The position numbers and the translations under genes are program-made. Under the pieces are notes generated by a model. It was not told where the DNA came from and did not search any database. It was given only the letters and a program-made list of their open reading frames with translations. Positions 1-8,173 of a stretch of DNA of 64,000 nucleotides are shown one piece after another. Origin of the DNA: Flexilinea sp. GTDB lineage: Bacteria; Chloroflexota; Anaerolineae; Anaerolineales; Anaerolineaceae. Each line of letters starts with the position of its first letter. Within the stretch, counting starts at the first letter, position 1. The stretch spans positions 1-64,000 of the forward strand of contig JAFRIR010000018.1 of the NCBI GenBank assembly GCA_017432685.1. Reading direction: 5' to 3'.

Positions 1-1
1 G

Positions 2-29
2 GGTTCAGGGTTTAGGGTTTAGGTTTTAA
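2..29. repeat. heptamer array H1 (TTTAGGG), left part
   Basis: Three to four units of a 7-base repeat, TTTAGGG with drift, interrupted at 29/30 by MITE copy 1. The array resumes at 227-244, so the element went into a pre-existing array. The resemblance to plant telomere repeats is coincidental. Confidence 0.8.
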
Positions 30-222
30 GGGCACCTCGAAAAACTACCGGGCGGGGGTATGGGGGCGGCAGTTTATAACCTGCTCCGTAAGGTACGGGC
101 TGACGCCCGTTTTGGATGCGGAGCAGGAGCTTCGCCCCACGGAAACCTCCCTCGGAGATTCAAAGAATAAATTCTTTGAATCTCCGAGGGACAGAAAGAA
201 ATCGGTGTTTTTAGAGGATCCC
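30..222 (+). mobile_element. MITE copy 1 (193 bp)
   Basis: Non-coding element bounded by GGGCACCTCGAAAA and its near-inverse TTTTAGAGGATCCC, and flanked by a TTAA duplication at 26-29 and 223-226. It holds a nested hairpin around gctccgtaagg/cggagcagg and a 20-bp perfect inverted repeat (149-168 with 171-190). Compared with the other copies, three positions in the left arm differ (bases 4, 5 and 14) and all three are matched by changes in the right arm. It carries no open frame for a transposase, so it must move in trans if it moves. Confidence 0.9.
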
Positions 223-226
223 TTAA

Positions 227-244
227 GGTTTAGGGTTTAGGAAA
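227..244. repeat. heptamer array H1, right part
   Basis: Continuation of the TTTAGGG array on the other side of MITE copy 1: two units followed by the ribosome binding site of the first gene. Confidence 0.7.
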
Positions 245-259
245 TAGGAGATCGGAAGT

Positions 260-1021
260 TTGAAGGGGAAGATTTTATTTCGGAAAATGAATTTCAGGGC
301 GTTGTTGGCGGCTGTGGTGTTGATATTTGCTTTTTCATTTATTTCCGTTTCCGGACAGGACGAGGGTGAAGAAGGTGATCTGACCAACCCGCAGCGCCTG
401 CTGGAAATTGCCGACACGGAAATTTTTGTCAGAGATGCTTTCAAACAGGATTTTTCAGAAATTCAGGGATATGTCAATGAATTTCCCAACCCTGTGACCG
501 TTCACCAGTACTATATCATGAATGGAGAAGGCTCTGATGTACTGATGACCATGCAGCCCTCGGAAGTCACCGTACGTACCTCAAACAAACGCCTGAATTT
601 TGAACAGATCCGTAAAAACGAGTTTCATGTCACCTATTCTGTCGCCCGAAAGGAAGATATTCCCACCGGAGCGAGCGGACTGTGCTGGATGGGATACACC
701 AACCGGATCGCCCGCGGCATCGGCAAGGAAAGCGGTGTGATTCTTTACCCGGGAGACCAGGCCTATTATTTCACGCCCGTTGATGGGGAAATGAGCTATG
801 AAAGCATTGCCGATCTCTCAGACCTGAACCCGGAGGATTACACAAAATTTGACTTTATCCGTCTGGACGGAATCATGTATTTTTACATCAACGGACAATT
901 CCGCTTCAGTTATGATGACGGCATCAAAGATATCGTCACGTTTGAAGCCGGGGCTGAATTGCACCAATACGGAAACCGGATACGCTGTACCTTCGACGAT
1001 TTTTCTATGCGAATCAAATAA
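260..1021 (+). CDS. secreted LamG-like protein, family A copy 1
   Basis: Function not recognised. The 253-residue product opens with a signal peptide (hydrophobic run about residues 13-31, likely cleavage after VSG), so it should be exported. The remainder reads as a single beta-rich domain that closes on a G-N-R-I-R-C-T-F-D-D-F tail, a pattern seen in concanavalin/laminin-G or DUF1080-like jelly rolls. The products at 1583-2560 and 5348-6097 share the overall plan and a similar tail, so I take the three as paralogues. TTG at 260 is preferred because aggag lies about nine bases upstream; ATG at 287 is the alternative but has a poorly spaced site. The next gene follows after 17 bases, suggesting an operon with the following secreted-protein genes. 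Confidence 0.75.
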   Translation: MKGKILFRKMNFRALLAAVVLIFAFSFISVSGQDEGEEGDLTNPQRLLEIADTEIFVRDAFKQDFSEIQGYVNEFPNPVTVHQYYIMNGEGSDVLMTMQPSEVTVRTSNKRLNFEQIRKNEFHVTYSVARKEDIPTGASGLCWMGYTNRIARGIGKESGVILYPGDQAYYFTPVDGEMSYESIADLSDLNPEDYTKFDFIRLDGIMYFYINGQFRFSYDDGIKDIVTFEAGAELHQYGNRIRCTFDDFSMRIK

Positions 1022-1038
1022 AGAGGATACCTGAACTG

Positions 1039-1566
1039 ATGAAAAGATTTCTGTTACTCCTGCTGCTGATGGTGGCAGCAATCACGGTCGTGAGCCCCTG
1101 CCATGCTGCCGAAATCGACCCGATTCTGCTGAATGAACCGAATCCCTATGTGTTTGGCTGCAGAAATGATGTCTTTATCGAACTCACACAGCAGCCCTAT
1201 CTCAGTAAAGTCGCCAGCGGCCGGACCGCCGCTGATTATTTCATCTATTTCCGGGCAAAGATCCTCTTTCTGGTTGAAGGTTCCTGGAACGGGATCGACA
1301 AAAGCAGTTTTGAGATAAAACACACAACAGCTGATGGGCATCACACCTACTACCCGCTTGATTATGCGGTCACCATGATCGCAAACCTGAAAGACGGTTG
1401 GCACACCTTTGCCGAACCCTATGATTTCACAGACCTGCGCAACACCAACCTGATTTTTGACGTCGTTCCCTACTCTTATGAAGGCTGGTCTTTCGTTTTC
1501 CGTCCCACGGAACGCGGTTCGGCCACTCCATACTGTGAAATTGAAATCCCGCTGAAGGTCAGGTGA
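1039..1566 (+). CDS. secreted DUF4352-like protein, family B copy 1
   Basis: Function not recognised. A 175-residue product with an N-terminal signal peptide (MKRFLLLLLLM to CHAA). The mature part looks like an immunoglobulin-type beta sandwich: an opening G-x-R-x-D-V-F-I-E strand and a closing LIFDV...W-x-F-V-F-R-P...I-P-L-K block. The LVFDV/IFDV plus W-x-L-x-F-x-P signature recurs at 2565, 3151 and 6120, which defines family B and resembles DUF4352/telokin-like domains of Gram-positive lipoproteins. That family link is from pattern memory, not a search. The gene sits between two family A genes with short gaps and is probably co-transcribed with them. Confidence 0.75.
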   Translation: MKRFLLLLLLMVAAITVVSPCHAAEIDPILLNEPNPYVFGCRNDVFIELTQQPYLSKVASGRTAADYFIYFRAKILFLVEGSWNGIDKSSFEIKHTTADGHHTYYPLDYAVTMIANLKDGWHTFAEPYDFTDLRNTNLIFDVVPYSYEGWSFVFRPTERGSATPYCEIEIPLKVR

Positions 1567-1582
1567 AAGGAGGCCGGTCTCA

Positions 1583-2560
1583 ATGAAAAAGAAGATACTG
1601 CTGATTTTGGTGATGTTCGTGCTGGCCTGTTCCTGTGCGGACGCTTTGGCTCAAAGCGCGGAAGAGGGAGAGCTTTCCCTGACGCAGCGTTTTCCGAGCC
1701 TTGTGATCCGGGAAAAATATAACCAGTACGAAAAGCCTGCTTTTTATCGTTTTTCTCCGGACACGTTGTTCTTTGAACCGCTGGATCTCTCCTATTTCCC
1801 GCACGAAAAATGGAACAAGGAAGAGTGGGCCCTGCTGGGACGCTGGACAGACCAAACCACATACAACCAGATCATTTACCTCGATAAACCGGCAGCACGC
1901 CAAATCATGCACGGAACAGCCACGGGTGAGACCCGCGGATACCTCAGAGATTTTTACCTTTACATCACGCTGTTCGTTGAAGACAATTACCCGCAGGACA
2001 CCGGATCCTGTTATGTTTACTTTTCCGACTCCCTCATGATCGGGTTCAATGAAAGCAAAGGGATCCTGATCGACCCGGAGTCCGGAATTTATGAAGCGAC
2101 AAATTCATACGGCGGTTCACGGCATGCCACCTACACCCCCGGCACTATCAAACACAGCCTGGAACTGATCCAGGAGCTTGACCCTGCGGAATATGAAATC
2201 ACGCCCGAAGATGCACAGAACTCCTCTATCGGCGCAGACGCTCTGACACAGGAAAAATTGAATGATCAGTTTCTCCATGATTGGGAAACGATCAACAGCT
2301 CCTTCCGGATGAAAGCAGCCTCTCCGGTGAAGGCTTACCGCATTGAGGTGATCCGTCAAAACGGGACTGACGAGATCTTCATCAACGGGAGAAAGGCGGC
2401 ATCAATCAGCGATCCGATCAAAACTATCAACAGCGAGGGTGAGATCGTCCCGGAAAGGGTTTCCTGGAGCTTTGGTCCCATTCTCAATGAAGGCGGCTTG
2501 ACGGTTACCTGCGCCGCCGGTGATTTTTACATTTACGGTACCGGACAGCGGGAGAATTAA
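1583..2560 (+). CDS. secreted or lipid-anchored LamG-like protein, family A copy 2
   Basis: A 325-residue paralogue of the product at 260-1021. The N-terminus, MKKKILLILVMFVLACSC, has a hydrophobic core ending in VLAC, so Cys16 may be a lipidation site, although Leu at -2 is not the commonest lipobox residue. The body contains the family hallmarks: a central aromatic strand (YLYITLFVED), a later F-I-N-G-R-K-A turn, and a C-terminal G-G-L-T-V-T-C-x-x-G-D-F block. The start is fixed by a near-perfect aaaggagg site ten bases upstream. The stop lies four bases before the next start. Substrate and role are unknown; carbohydrate or surface binding is a guess from the fold type. Confidence 0.75.
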   Translation: MKKKILLILVMFVLACSCADALAQSAEEGELSLTQRFPSLVIREKYNQYEKPAFYRFSPDTLFFEPLDLSYFPHEKWNKEEWALLGRWTDQTTYNQIIYLDKPAARQIMHGTATGETRGYLRDFYLYITLFVEDNYPQDTGSCYVYFSDSLMIGFNESKGILIDPESGIYEATNSYGGSRHATYTPGTIKHSLELIQELDPAEYEITPEDAQNSSIGADALTQEKLNDQFLHDWETINSSFRMKAASPVKAYRIEVIRQNGTDEIFINGRKAASISDPIKTINSEGEIVPERVSWSFGPILNEGGLTVTCAAGDFYIYGTGQREN

Positions 2561-2564
2561 CACC

Positions 2565-3137
2565 ATGAAAAAGATATGTCATTTCATCGCGTTTTCCTTT
2601 CTTTTGCTCTTTCTTCTTTCCCTCATTCCGGCTCACGGTTTTGACATCATACCAAGTAAAGAATACCCCTTCCCGGACGGCAGTGACCTTCCGCCGGTGC
2701 TAAACGTTGGGGTTCCCATTGAATGTGGAAACTATAAGATCCAGCTGATCGCCCAGCCTGTCATTTCCAAATCCATGCATGCGATCGTGGCCGATGATGA
2801 CATGAAATATATGATTCTGCGCGTGGGAATCACCAACAACGGTGAAGAAGCGGTCGGCTGGCTGACACCGGATTCCTTTGAGCTGCGGGAAGTTTACCGA
2901 AACAGGCTATACGGAAAAACCAACCTGAACTCACTGATGAGCGCCCGGATTTCAGCCGGGTATTCGCTGAAAACCTTCTATGCGGCGATCGATCCGGGAC
3001 AGATGCTGCTCACTCCGCTCGTGTTTGATGTGTTCCCGGAAGCAGAAGGCTGGATATTGACCTTTTCGCCTCACGTTTTCGGGGAAGAGGCGGCTGATTC
3101 TGTTCAGTTCCGGCTGCCGAAGGCTCTGATCCAATGA
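2565..3137 (+). CDS. secreted DUF4352-like protein, family B copy 2
   Basis: A 190-residue family B protein. I start it at ATG 2565 (MKKICHFIAF) because a GGAG motif lies about ten bases upstream and a standard signal peptide follows; an in-frame ATG at 2520 lies inside the preceding gene and would add a non-signal tail. The mature domain shows KYMILRVGITNNG, the usual core strand of DUF4352-like folds, and a closing LVFDVFPEAEGW block. It is tightly spaced with neighbours on both sides (4 and 13 bases). No binding residues can be named. Confidence 0.75.
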   Translation: MKKICHFIAFSFLLLFLLSLIPAHGFDIIPSKEYPFPDGSDLPPVLNVGVPIECGNYKIQLIAQPVISKSMHAIVADDDMKYMILRVGITNNGEEAVGWLTPDSFELREVYRNRLYGKTNLNSLMSARISAGYSLKTFYAAIDPGQMLLTPLVFDVFPEAEGWILTFSPHVFGEEAADSVQFRLPKALIQ

Positions 3138-3150
3138 AGGGAGGAAACCC

Positions 3151-3753
3151 ATGAAAAAGCACCTGATCTTTGTTTTGTTTGCCGTTTTCCTTTCGGTCAG
3201 CGCTGCGGCAGCGGATGAACCAACGGTAATCGTCACGCAGTATGAAAACTATATGTGCGGCGATCAGTTTGAGATCTCCTTTCCGGAAGTGATCGTTACC
3301 TCCAGCCAGGTTTCCAATGCGTCCAGGGTCCATGCCAATGCCGAAAAAGATGAGCGTCTTCTTTCAGTACGCATAAAGCTCCGAAACATGACTTCAGATA
3401 TTCTGCACGGCATGAGCAAAGAAAGCTTCCAGCTGATCGGACATGTCCGGGACCGCTCCATCTCATATGTTCCGGAAGTGATCACCCACACAGACTATTT
3501 TGGCTCAGGAAACTATTACACCTATGACAACATACCGCCTCTGCGGATGGTCGATATCATGCTGATATACCGGGTCAATCCGATCCTGATCAACTGGGAA
3601 CTGCGCTTTTCCCCACAGGTCGGCGGTGATTCCAATTACACGCTGAAAACCGTCAGCTACGAACCGATGGACTGGGAACCCTGTGAAGGCCTTTTCCAGT
3701 TCCCGTTGATGAGGACCGGCGAGACGGGAGATTTGACGAGGTTCGTAAGATAG
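3151..3753 (+). CDS. secreted DUF4352-like protein, family B copy 3
   Basis: A 200-residue exported protein (signal MKKHLIFVLFAVFLSVSAAAA) of family B. The core strand L-L-S-V-R-I-K-L-R-N-M-T and the closing W-E-L-R-F-S-P block align with copies 1 and 2, but the C-terminus is longer by about 25 residues. It has a good gggagg site. It is the last gene of the first secreted-protein run; a heptamer array begins two bases after its stop. Confidence 0.72.
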   Translation: MKKHLIFVLFAVFLSVSAAAADEPTVIVTQYENYMCGDQFEISFPEVIVTSSQVSNASRVHANAEKDERLLSVRIKLRNMTSDILHGMSKESFQLIGHVRDRSISYVPEVITHTDYFGSGNYYTYDNIPPLRMVDIMLIYRVNPILINWELRFSPQVGGDSNYTLKTVSYEPMDWEPCEGLFQFPLMRTGETGDLTRFVR

Positions 3754-3754
3754 A

Positions 3755-3799
3755 AAGTAATAAGTAATAAGTAATAAGTAGTAAGCAGTAAGTAGGAAA
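3755..3799. repeat. heptamer array H2 (AGTAATA)
   Basis: Six successive 7-base units, three identical AGTAATA followed by AGTAGTA, AGCAGTA and AGTAGGA. It starts immediately after the stop of the secreted-protein gene and before the rplJ leader. Confidence 0.85.
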
Positions 3800-3867
3800 C
3801 AGGATGTCACATTTTCACGTCTGATCCCGCAAATCATGGTATCATATTGAGCGGTAAATTGAACTGG

Positions 3868-3947
3868 ACGGTTACGTCCACGATTCACTGATGACAGCCG
3901 GTGCCGAAAGGCTTAATATCCTGCCGAGGCGAATGAAAAAAAGTCAA
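3868..3947 (+). promoter_or_regulatory. ribosomal protein L10 leader
   Basis: The segment around 3893-3935 carries the conserved core of the L10 leader, GAAAGGCTTAATATCC followed by TGCCGAGGCG, 90-140 bases ahead of rplJ. In other bacteria this RNA binds the L10(L12)4 complex and lowers translation or transcription of its own operon. The match is by recognition of the conserved core, not a covariance search. Its outer stem is less certain. Confidence 0.7.
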
Positions 3948-4029
3948 ATACCTTTATTTGATCTTTTGTCTTTGTCTGTGCATCCGGCGGCAAAGATTTT
4001 TTATTTTTAACGGGAAGGAGGAATTTACA

Positions 4030-4557
4030 TTGGCCTTTACAAAAGATGAGAAATCAAAGATGATGGCGCAGTATGGCGAATGGCTGGACAAAAGCCAGGC
4101 CATGTTCATGCTGACTTATGACAAAATGAACATGCCCACCATCGACGCGATCCGTGATAAGGTTCGCGAAGCAGGCGGTGAAGCTCATGTCGTGAAGAAC
4201 ACGCTGATCACCAAGACCCTTGCTGATAAAGAATACCCCGCCGGTGAAGAACTGACCGGGACCACGCTGGTCAACTTCGCGTTCACAGACGCCGCTGCCG
4301 TTGCGAAAGCTGTCAACGGTATCGTCAAAGACTACGGAATGAAGATCAAGTACGGTTACCTGGATAAAGGACTTCTGAATAAAGAAGAAGTTGCAAAACT
4401 CGGTACCCTGCCGTCACTTCCGGAAATGCGCGCCAAGTTGCTCGGGACCATTATGGCTCCTGCATCCCAGCTCGTTCGTACCATCAACGAACCCGGACGC
4501 GGCCTTGCTGCCGTTGTTCAGGCGTATCTTGATAAACAGAATGCACCTGCTGAATAA
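4030..4557 (+). CDS. rplJ: 50S ribosomal protein L10
   Basis: The 175-residue protein forms the base of the ribosomal stalk and binds 23S rRNA and L7/L12 dimers. Typical L10 features are visible: an N-terminal helix with K-x-x-M-M-A-x-Y, the VVKNTL strand-turn, a YGYLDKG segment, and a C-terminal helix after LVRTINEPGRGLA that recruits L7/L12. The start is TTG at 4030, eight bases after gggaaggagg; an upstream in-frame start at 3958 would give a 24-residue unrelated extension. It is followed by rplL after 72 bases. Unusually, rplK, rplA, nusG and rpoB are not adjacent; secreted-protein genes flank the pair. Confidence 0.97.
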   Translation: MAFTKDEKSKMMAQYGEWLDKSQAMFMLTYDKMNMPTIDAIRDKVREAGGEAHVVKNTLITKTLADKEYPAGEELTGTTLVNFAFTDAAAVAKAVNGIVKDYGMKIKYGYLDKGLLNKEEVAKLGTLPSLPEMRAKLLGTIMAPASQLVRTINEPGRGLAAVVQAYLDKQNAPAE

Positions 4558-4629
4558 GATTCAGCACTATCGCCGGAGTTTCATCCGGAAACAAAATCTA
4601 ATTTAAAAAATACTATTTAGGAGTTAATA

Positions 4630-5013
4630 ATGGCAGACATTGCTAAACTTGTTGAAGATCTGAGCGCCCTGAGCGTGTTGGAAGCCGCTGACCTCGTCAA
4701 GGCTCTGGAAGAAAAATGGGGCGTTTCCGCCGCTGCCCCGGTTGCTGTTGCCGCTGCCGGCCCGGCTGCCGCTGCTGCCCCGGTTGATGAACCGACTGAA
4801 TTCGATGTCATCCTGCAGGATGCCGGCGCCAAGAAGATCGACACCATTAAAGTCATCCGCACCCTGACCTCCGCCGGCCTCGTGGAAGCCAAACAGATGG
4901 CTGAAACCGCCGGTACCAAGATCCTCTCCGCCGTTGCCAAAGAAGCTGCTGAAGACGCCAAGTCCAAGCTCGAAGCCGCCGGCGCCAAAGTCGAAGTCAA
5001 GGCCGCTGCTTAA
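4630..5013 (+). CDS. rplL: 50S ribosomal protein L7/L12
   Basis: A 127-residue stalk protein that recruits translation GTPases. Three parts are visible: the N-terminal dimerisation helices ([21 protein letters not shown]), an Ala/Pro-rich hinge about residues 35-55, and the C-terminal domain with F-D-V-I-L and the G-L-x-E-A-K-x-M factor-binding helix. Length is normal. A GGAG site precedes ATG and an intrinsic terminator follows 23 bases after the stop, closing the rplJL operon. Confidence 0.98.
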   Translation: MADIAKLVEDLSALSVLEAADLVKALEEKWGVSAAAPVAVAAAGPAAAAAPVDEPTEFDVILQDAGAKKIDTIKVIRTLTSAGLVEAKQMAETAGTKILSAVAKEAAEDAKSKLEAAGAKVEVKAAA

Positions 5014-5035
5014 TTTTTCAAAAGCGACTGATAAA

Positions 5036-5069
5036 AACCGGGAGATCGATTCTCCCGGTTTTTTATTTT
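5036..5069 (+). terminator. intrinsic terminator of rplJL
   Basis: Hairpin AACCGGGAGA-TCGA-TTCTCCCGGTT followed by TTTTATTTT, 23 bases after rplL. Confidence 0.9.
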
Positions 5070-5076
5070 CTCAATA

Positions 5077-5163
5077 AGCACACGGAGACGGCTCTGCTGA
5101 TGACGCGGAGCCGTCACAGCAGGGCTGTATCCCGTGATGCGCTGCCAATTTTTGAACCGTTAC
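5077..5163 (-). repeat. R element 1
   Basis: Copy of the interspersed imperfect palindrome (see R element 8 for a full copy), in minus orientation. In this copy GACGGCTC and GAGCCGTC form a perfect inner stem. Its tail matches the gaacngttac end of the longer copies. Confidence 0.8.
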
Positions 5164-5260
5164 TTTTGTCAAACGTCACCACCTGACAGGAAAAACGGCA
5201 TATTGACATTTTATCCATTCCTCTGTTATGGTAGTAATCAGAAATAATTTTTGATAATTC

Positions 5261-5330
5261 GCAGCACGGAGTACAGCCCTGCTGTGCGGGCTTCGCCGCA
5301 GCATCAGAGCTGTCCTCGTGTGCTCCGTAA
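5261..5330 (+). repeat. R element 2
   Basis: Second copy, plus orientation, in inverted arrangement with R element 1. It ends at ctccgt, a few bases before the aaggagg of the next gene. Confidence 0.8.
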
Positions 5331-5347
5331 AAAAGAAGGAGGTTTGG

Positions 5348-6097
5348 ATGAAAAAATATATCATATTCTGTGTTTTTGCAGTGATGCTGACAGCAGCAAT
5401 TTCTGTCTGTGCCCAGGGAAACGGGTTTGTGAATCCCGATTATTCAGCCGAATATAAGGCACAACAGGAACAGCGGCTTTGGTCTGTCGAACAGACTTTT
5501 CCGCGGATCCTTCTGTGGGAAACCTATGACGGCACCGAAAAACCGGATACATCCTCTCCGGCAGAAGGATTTTATTATTACGATGCAAACCGGGCAGGAA
5601 AAAGGGAAATCATGCTCGCCTCTGCCGCACCTGCTTCAATTGAGAAAGGTTATGGAGAACAATTTTTCAACATCACCGGATCCTATACAGAGTTTTATCT
5701 TTCAATGGATGTTCAGATCATCGAACAGGATGAAAGCCAAAGCGGCTATCTCTGGATCCAGTATACCGACGGAAACCTGGTCGGTGATGAGGCACGAACG
5801 GCTGCCGAGATCGACTTTCCGTATGCGATCCGCAAATATGAGACAGGACCGGGCGGTCGGGTCTATACGACCTTCTATGACCTGAGTGAATACCGGGGAG
5901 ATGAGTCACCTCACAGGATCGAAATGATCCGCCAGAACGGATTGACCAGTGTGTTCATTGACGGCGGTTTCATCGTTGAGTTTGCAGACGGACTCAGCGG
6001 AAGGTTTTACACCCTTTACGGGTCAGCGCTGAGAGTGGGCGGAAGATACGTGACAGGTCATTTCGACAATTACATCGTCCGTTTCAATTCTTACTGA
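5348..6097 (+). CDS. secreted LamG-like protein, family A copy 3
   Basis: A 249-residue family A protein with a classic signal peptide (MKKYIIFCVFAVMLTAAISVCAQ). The start is ATG 5348, six bases after aaggagg; an in-frame ATG at 5318 falls inside R element 2 and is rejected. The mature part repeats the family plan: FPRILLWETYDG near residue 45 (compare FPSLVIREKYNQ in the product at 1583), a YTEFYLSMDVQI strand, and a C-terminal G-R-Y-V-T-G-H-F-D-N-Y tail. It pairs with the family B gene 22 bases downstream, as elsewhere in the cluster. Function unknown. Confidence 0.75.
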   Translation: MKKYIIFCVFAVMLTAAISVCAQGNGFVNPDYSAEYKAQQEQRLWSVEQTFPRILLWETYDGTEKPDTSSPAEGFYYYDANRAGKREIMLASAAPASIEKGYGEQFFNITGSYTEFYLSMDVQIIEQDESQSGYLWIQYTDGNLVGDEARTAAEIDFPYAIRKYETGPGGRVYTTFYDLSEYRGDESPHRIEMIRQNGLTSVFIDGGFIVEFADGLSGRFYTLYGSALRVGGRYVTGHFDNYIVRFNSY

Positions 6098-6119
6098 TCG
6101 GCACAGCAGGAGGTTCCCA

Positions 6120-6854
6120 ATGAAAAAAATCTTATTTGTCGTCAGTTTCCTTTTCCTGCTGACAGTATATAGTGTTTCAGCACAGGCCAGCATCTTCGGC
6201 ACGGGCAATTCTGATCCGGACGTAAATTCGAAAGGAGCAGGCAGCCTGCTTCAGAATTCCGCCAAAAAACCGACGGAAGAGCCGACCAAAAGCTTTTTCG
6301 ATCTCTTCAAACAGGATACCCCTGAAAATCCGGAACCGACAGCCATTCCCCTCCCCACTGCCACACCGGAGCCGACTGCCATCCCAGACCCCTTTGCCGA
6401 TGTTCCGACGCAGCAGGGTGTGGTCTGGCGCACCTATCCCTGCGGGCAGGATCTCAATTTTACGATCATCTATCAGCCGATCATGACAACGGTACAGAGC
6501 AATCTGAAGGCCTCCGGGAAGTTCATCCTCTTCCGGGTCCAGATCCAGAACCTGAGAGCCTGGGATATCAGCGGTCTTAAATTTGAATCCTTCACGCTTT
6601 CAAAAACGGTCAACGGGATCGAAACTGTCTACCCGCTCTCCGCCTTTTTCTCCAACGCCACCAGCATGCTCTGGGATCTGGGGCTGATGCGGAACAACAT
6701 CCCGGTGAAGGGGACGCTGGATACCTACCTGGTTTTTGATGTAGAGGGAGCAGCAAACGATCCCTGGGTGCTGAGTTTTCTGCCGCAGGAGCGTTATTCA
6801 GATTATCAGTTCACCCCGCTCCGCATCACGCTGCCGGCTGTATCCGCACAGTAA
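6120..6854 (+). CDS. secreted DUF4352-like protein with Pro/Thr linker, family B copy 4
   Basis: A 244-residue exported protein. After the signal peptide (residues 1-21) comes a low-complexity segment with PTATPEPTAIP (about residues 75-95), a flexible spacer typical of surface proteins in this genome, then a family B domain with FILFRVQIQNLRAW and the closing YLVFDVEG...W-V-L-S-F block. A caggagg site precedes ATG. The linker suggests the domain is held away from the cell surface. Ligand unknown. Confidence 0.75.
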   Translation: MKKILFVVSFLFLLTVYSVSAQASIFGTGNSDPDVNSKGAGSLLQNSAKKPTEEPTKSFFDLFKQDTPENPEPTAIPLPTATPEPTAIPDPFADVPTQQGVVWRTYPCGQDLNFTIIYQPIMTTVQSNLKASGKFILFRVQIQNLRAWDISGLKFESFTLSKTVNGIETVYPLSAFFSNATSMLWDLGLMRNNIPVKGTLDTYLVFDVEGAANDPWVLSFLPQERYSDYQFTPLRITLPAVSAQ

Positions 6855-6864
6855 GAAAACAGAA

Positions 6865-6931
6865 TGCACACGGAGACGGCTCTGCTGATGATGCGGAGCC
6901 GTCACAGCAGGGCTGTATCCCGCGCTGCGTC
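6865..6931 (-). repeat. R element 3
   Basis: Copy in minus orientation between two convergent genes. Same GACGGCTC/GAGCCGTC variant as R element 1. Confidence 0.8.
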
Positions 6932-6949
6932 AAAAAAGTTTAAGGGGAT

Positions 6950-8173
6950 TTACTCCCGGCTGAGCTGCCGGTAAAAGGCGGCAAGGGAAGCGGAAACGAC
7001 TGATTTCTCGGCACGGGTAAGGATCAGCTGACGGTTCTGTTCGGATGCCTTGCGGCGCAGCGCTTCATTGCCCATGGCGCAAAGGATGGCATTGGCCAGC
7101 TGTTCCGGGGAACCGGGATCGATCAGGATGCCGTTTTCGCCGGGCGTGATCCATTCCCGGACAGATTCGATATCCCCGGCAATCGGGAAACAACCCAGCG
7201 CCATAGCCTCCAGCAGCGAATTCGGCGTACCGTCATGCTGCGAGACACTGACCGAAGCCTCTGCCCTGCCGAAAAGCGGCCAGAGGTCCGTTTGTTTTAA
7301 GGTCGGGAGTAAAACAACATTTTTTTCAATCTTCAGCCGGGTGATCCACTCCAGAGCCTCCGGCTGTCCTGCCATGGAACAGCACAGGAAGAGCATGTTC
7401 GGGACTTTAGAGAGCACCAGCGGGATGCTTCTGAAAAAGGTATCGTTGCGCACGGACCCCGGACGGAAACCGCGGGGATTGATGATGATGTGATAGTCTT
7501 TTGGCAGCCACCTGAGCGCAGCCTGGCCTTCATCGGAAATCAGCCGAATATCACTGAGTGAAATGCCGCCGTTTCCGGGGATGACCAGTGTCTGCTTGTC
7601 CGGATCGAAGCCCCAAAGCTTTCCCAGTCGAATGTCCCTTGCCGCGTCCGCAGCCAGCGCGTCTGCCCGGTGCAGCGTCGCGGTGGTCAGCATTCCCATC
7701 AGCCGGGAGCCTTTCGCATGCAGCGTCAGGTCATTTCCCCAGATGCTGACAGCCAGCGGATAACGGCGGGAAAGCTGCGCGCCAAGCATGCCCTCGAAGG
7801 GAATGCGCAGCGCATGGACCGCGTCCGGACGGACCTTGTTGGCGATCCGGTTCAGTTTAAAACCGTAATAAGGCAGGGTCAGCGGACCCAGCAGATAGCG
7901 CAGACGCATGAACAGGCCGCGGAAGCGGGAAACCAGTCCCTTCTGTCCGGTAGGCGGCTGAACAGCTGTAGTGGGCCCTGCCGGGGCCGGGCGGCTGTTT
8001 TTGTGAGAAAAGTTCGCAAAGGCTACCGGCATCAGGTAAAACCCGGCAATGTTTTCCGGACGGGCGCAGGGATAGGTCGAGGCCAGAAAGACCTCAATGT
8101 TGTCCTCCCGCATGCTTTCGATCCAGCTGCGGGTGATCGGACTTCTTCCGTCAGCAATCAGCAGCACCTTCAC
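6950..8173 (-). CDS. glycosyltransferase, family 4-like
   Basis: A 407-residue GT-B enzyme that probably moves a sugar from a nucleotide donor to a surface polymer or lipid at the cytoplasmic face. Visible: an N-terminal Rossmann start (MKVLLIADG), the mid-chain SIWGNDL turn, and the donor-site block GTPNSLLEAMALGCFPI, the E-x7-E region of GT4 enzymes. The start overlaps the stop of the upstream glycosyltransferase by four bases, so translation is probably coupled. It is the last gene of the sbcD operon. Sugar and acceptor cannot be told. Confidence 0.85.
   Translation of the reverse strand: MKVLLIADGRSPITRSWIESMREDNIEVFLASTYPCARPENIAGFYLMPVAFANFSHKNSRPAPAGPTTAVQPPTGQKGLVSRFRGLFMRLRYLLGPLTLPYYGFKLNRIANKVRPDAVHALRIPFEGMLGAQLSRRYPLAVSIWGNDLTLHAKGSRLMGMLTTATLHRADALAADAARDIRLGKLWGFDPDKQTLVIPGNGGISLSDIRLISDEGQAALRWLPKDYHIIINPRGFRPGSVRNDTFFRSIPLVLSKVPNMLFLCCSMAGQPEALEWITRLKIEKNVVLLPTLKQTDLWPLFGRAEASVSVSQHDGTPNSLLEAMALGCFPIAGDIESVREWITPGENGILIDPGSPEQLANAILCAMGNEALRRKASEQNRQLILTRAEKSVVSASLAAFYRQLSRE

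Noticed and set aside
1-245. Telomere or chromosome end
   Set aside because: TTTAGGG units are few, are split by a MITE, and are one of many different heptamer arrays.
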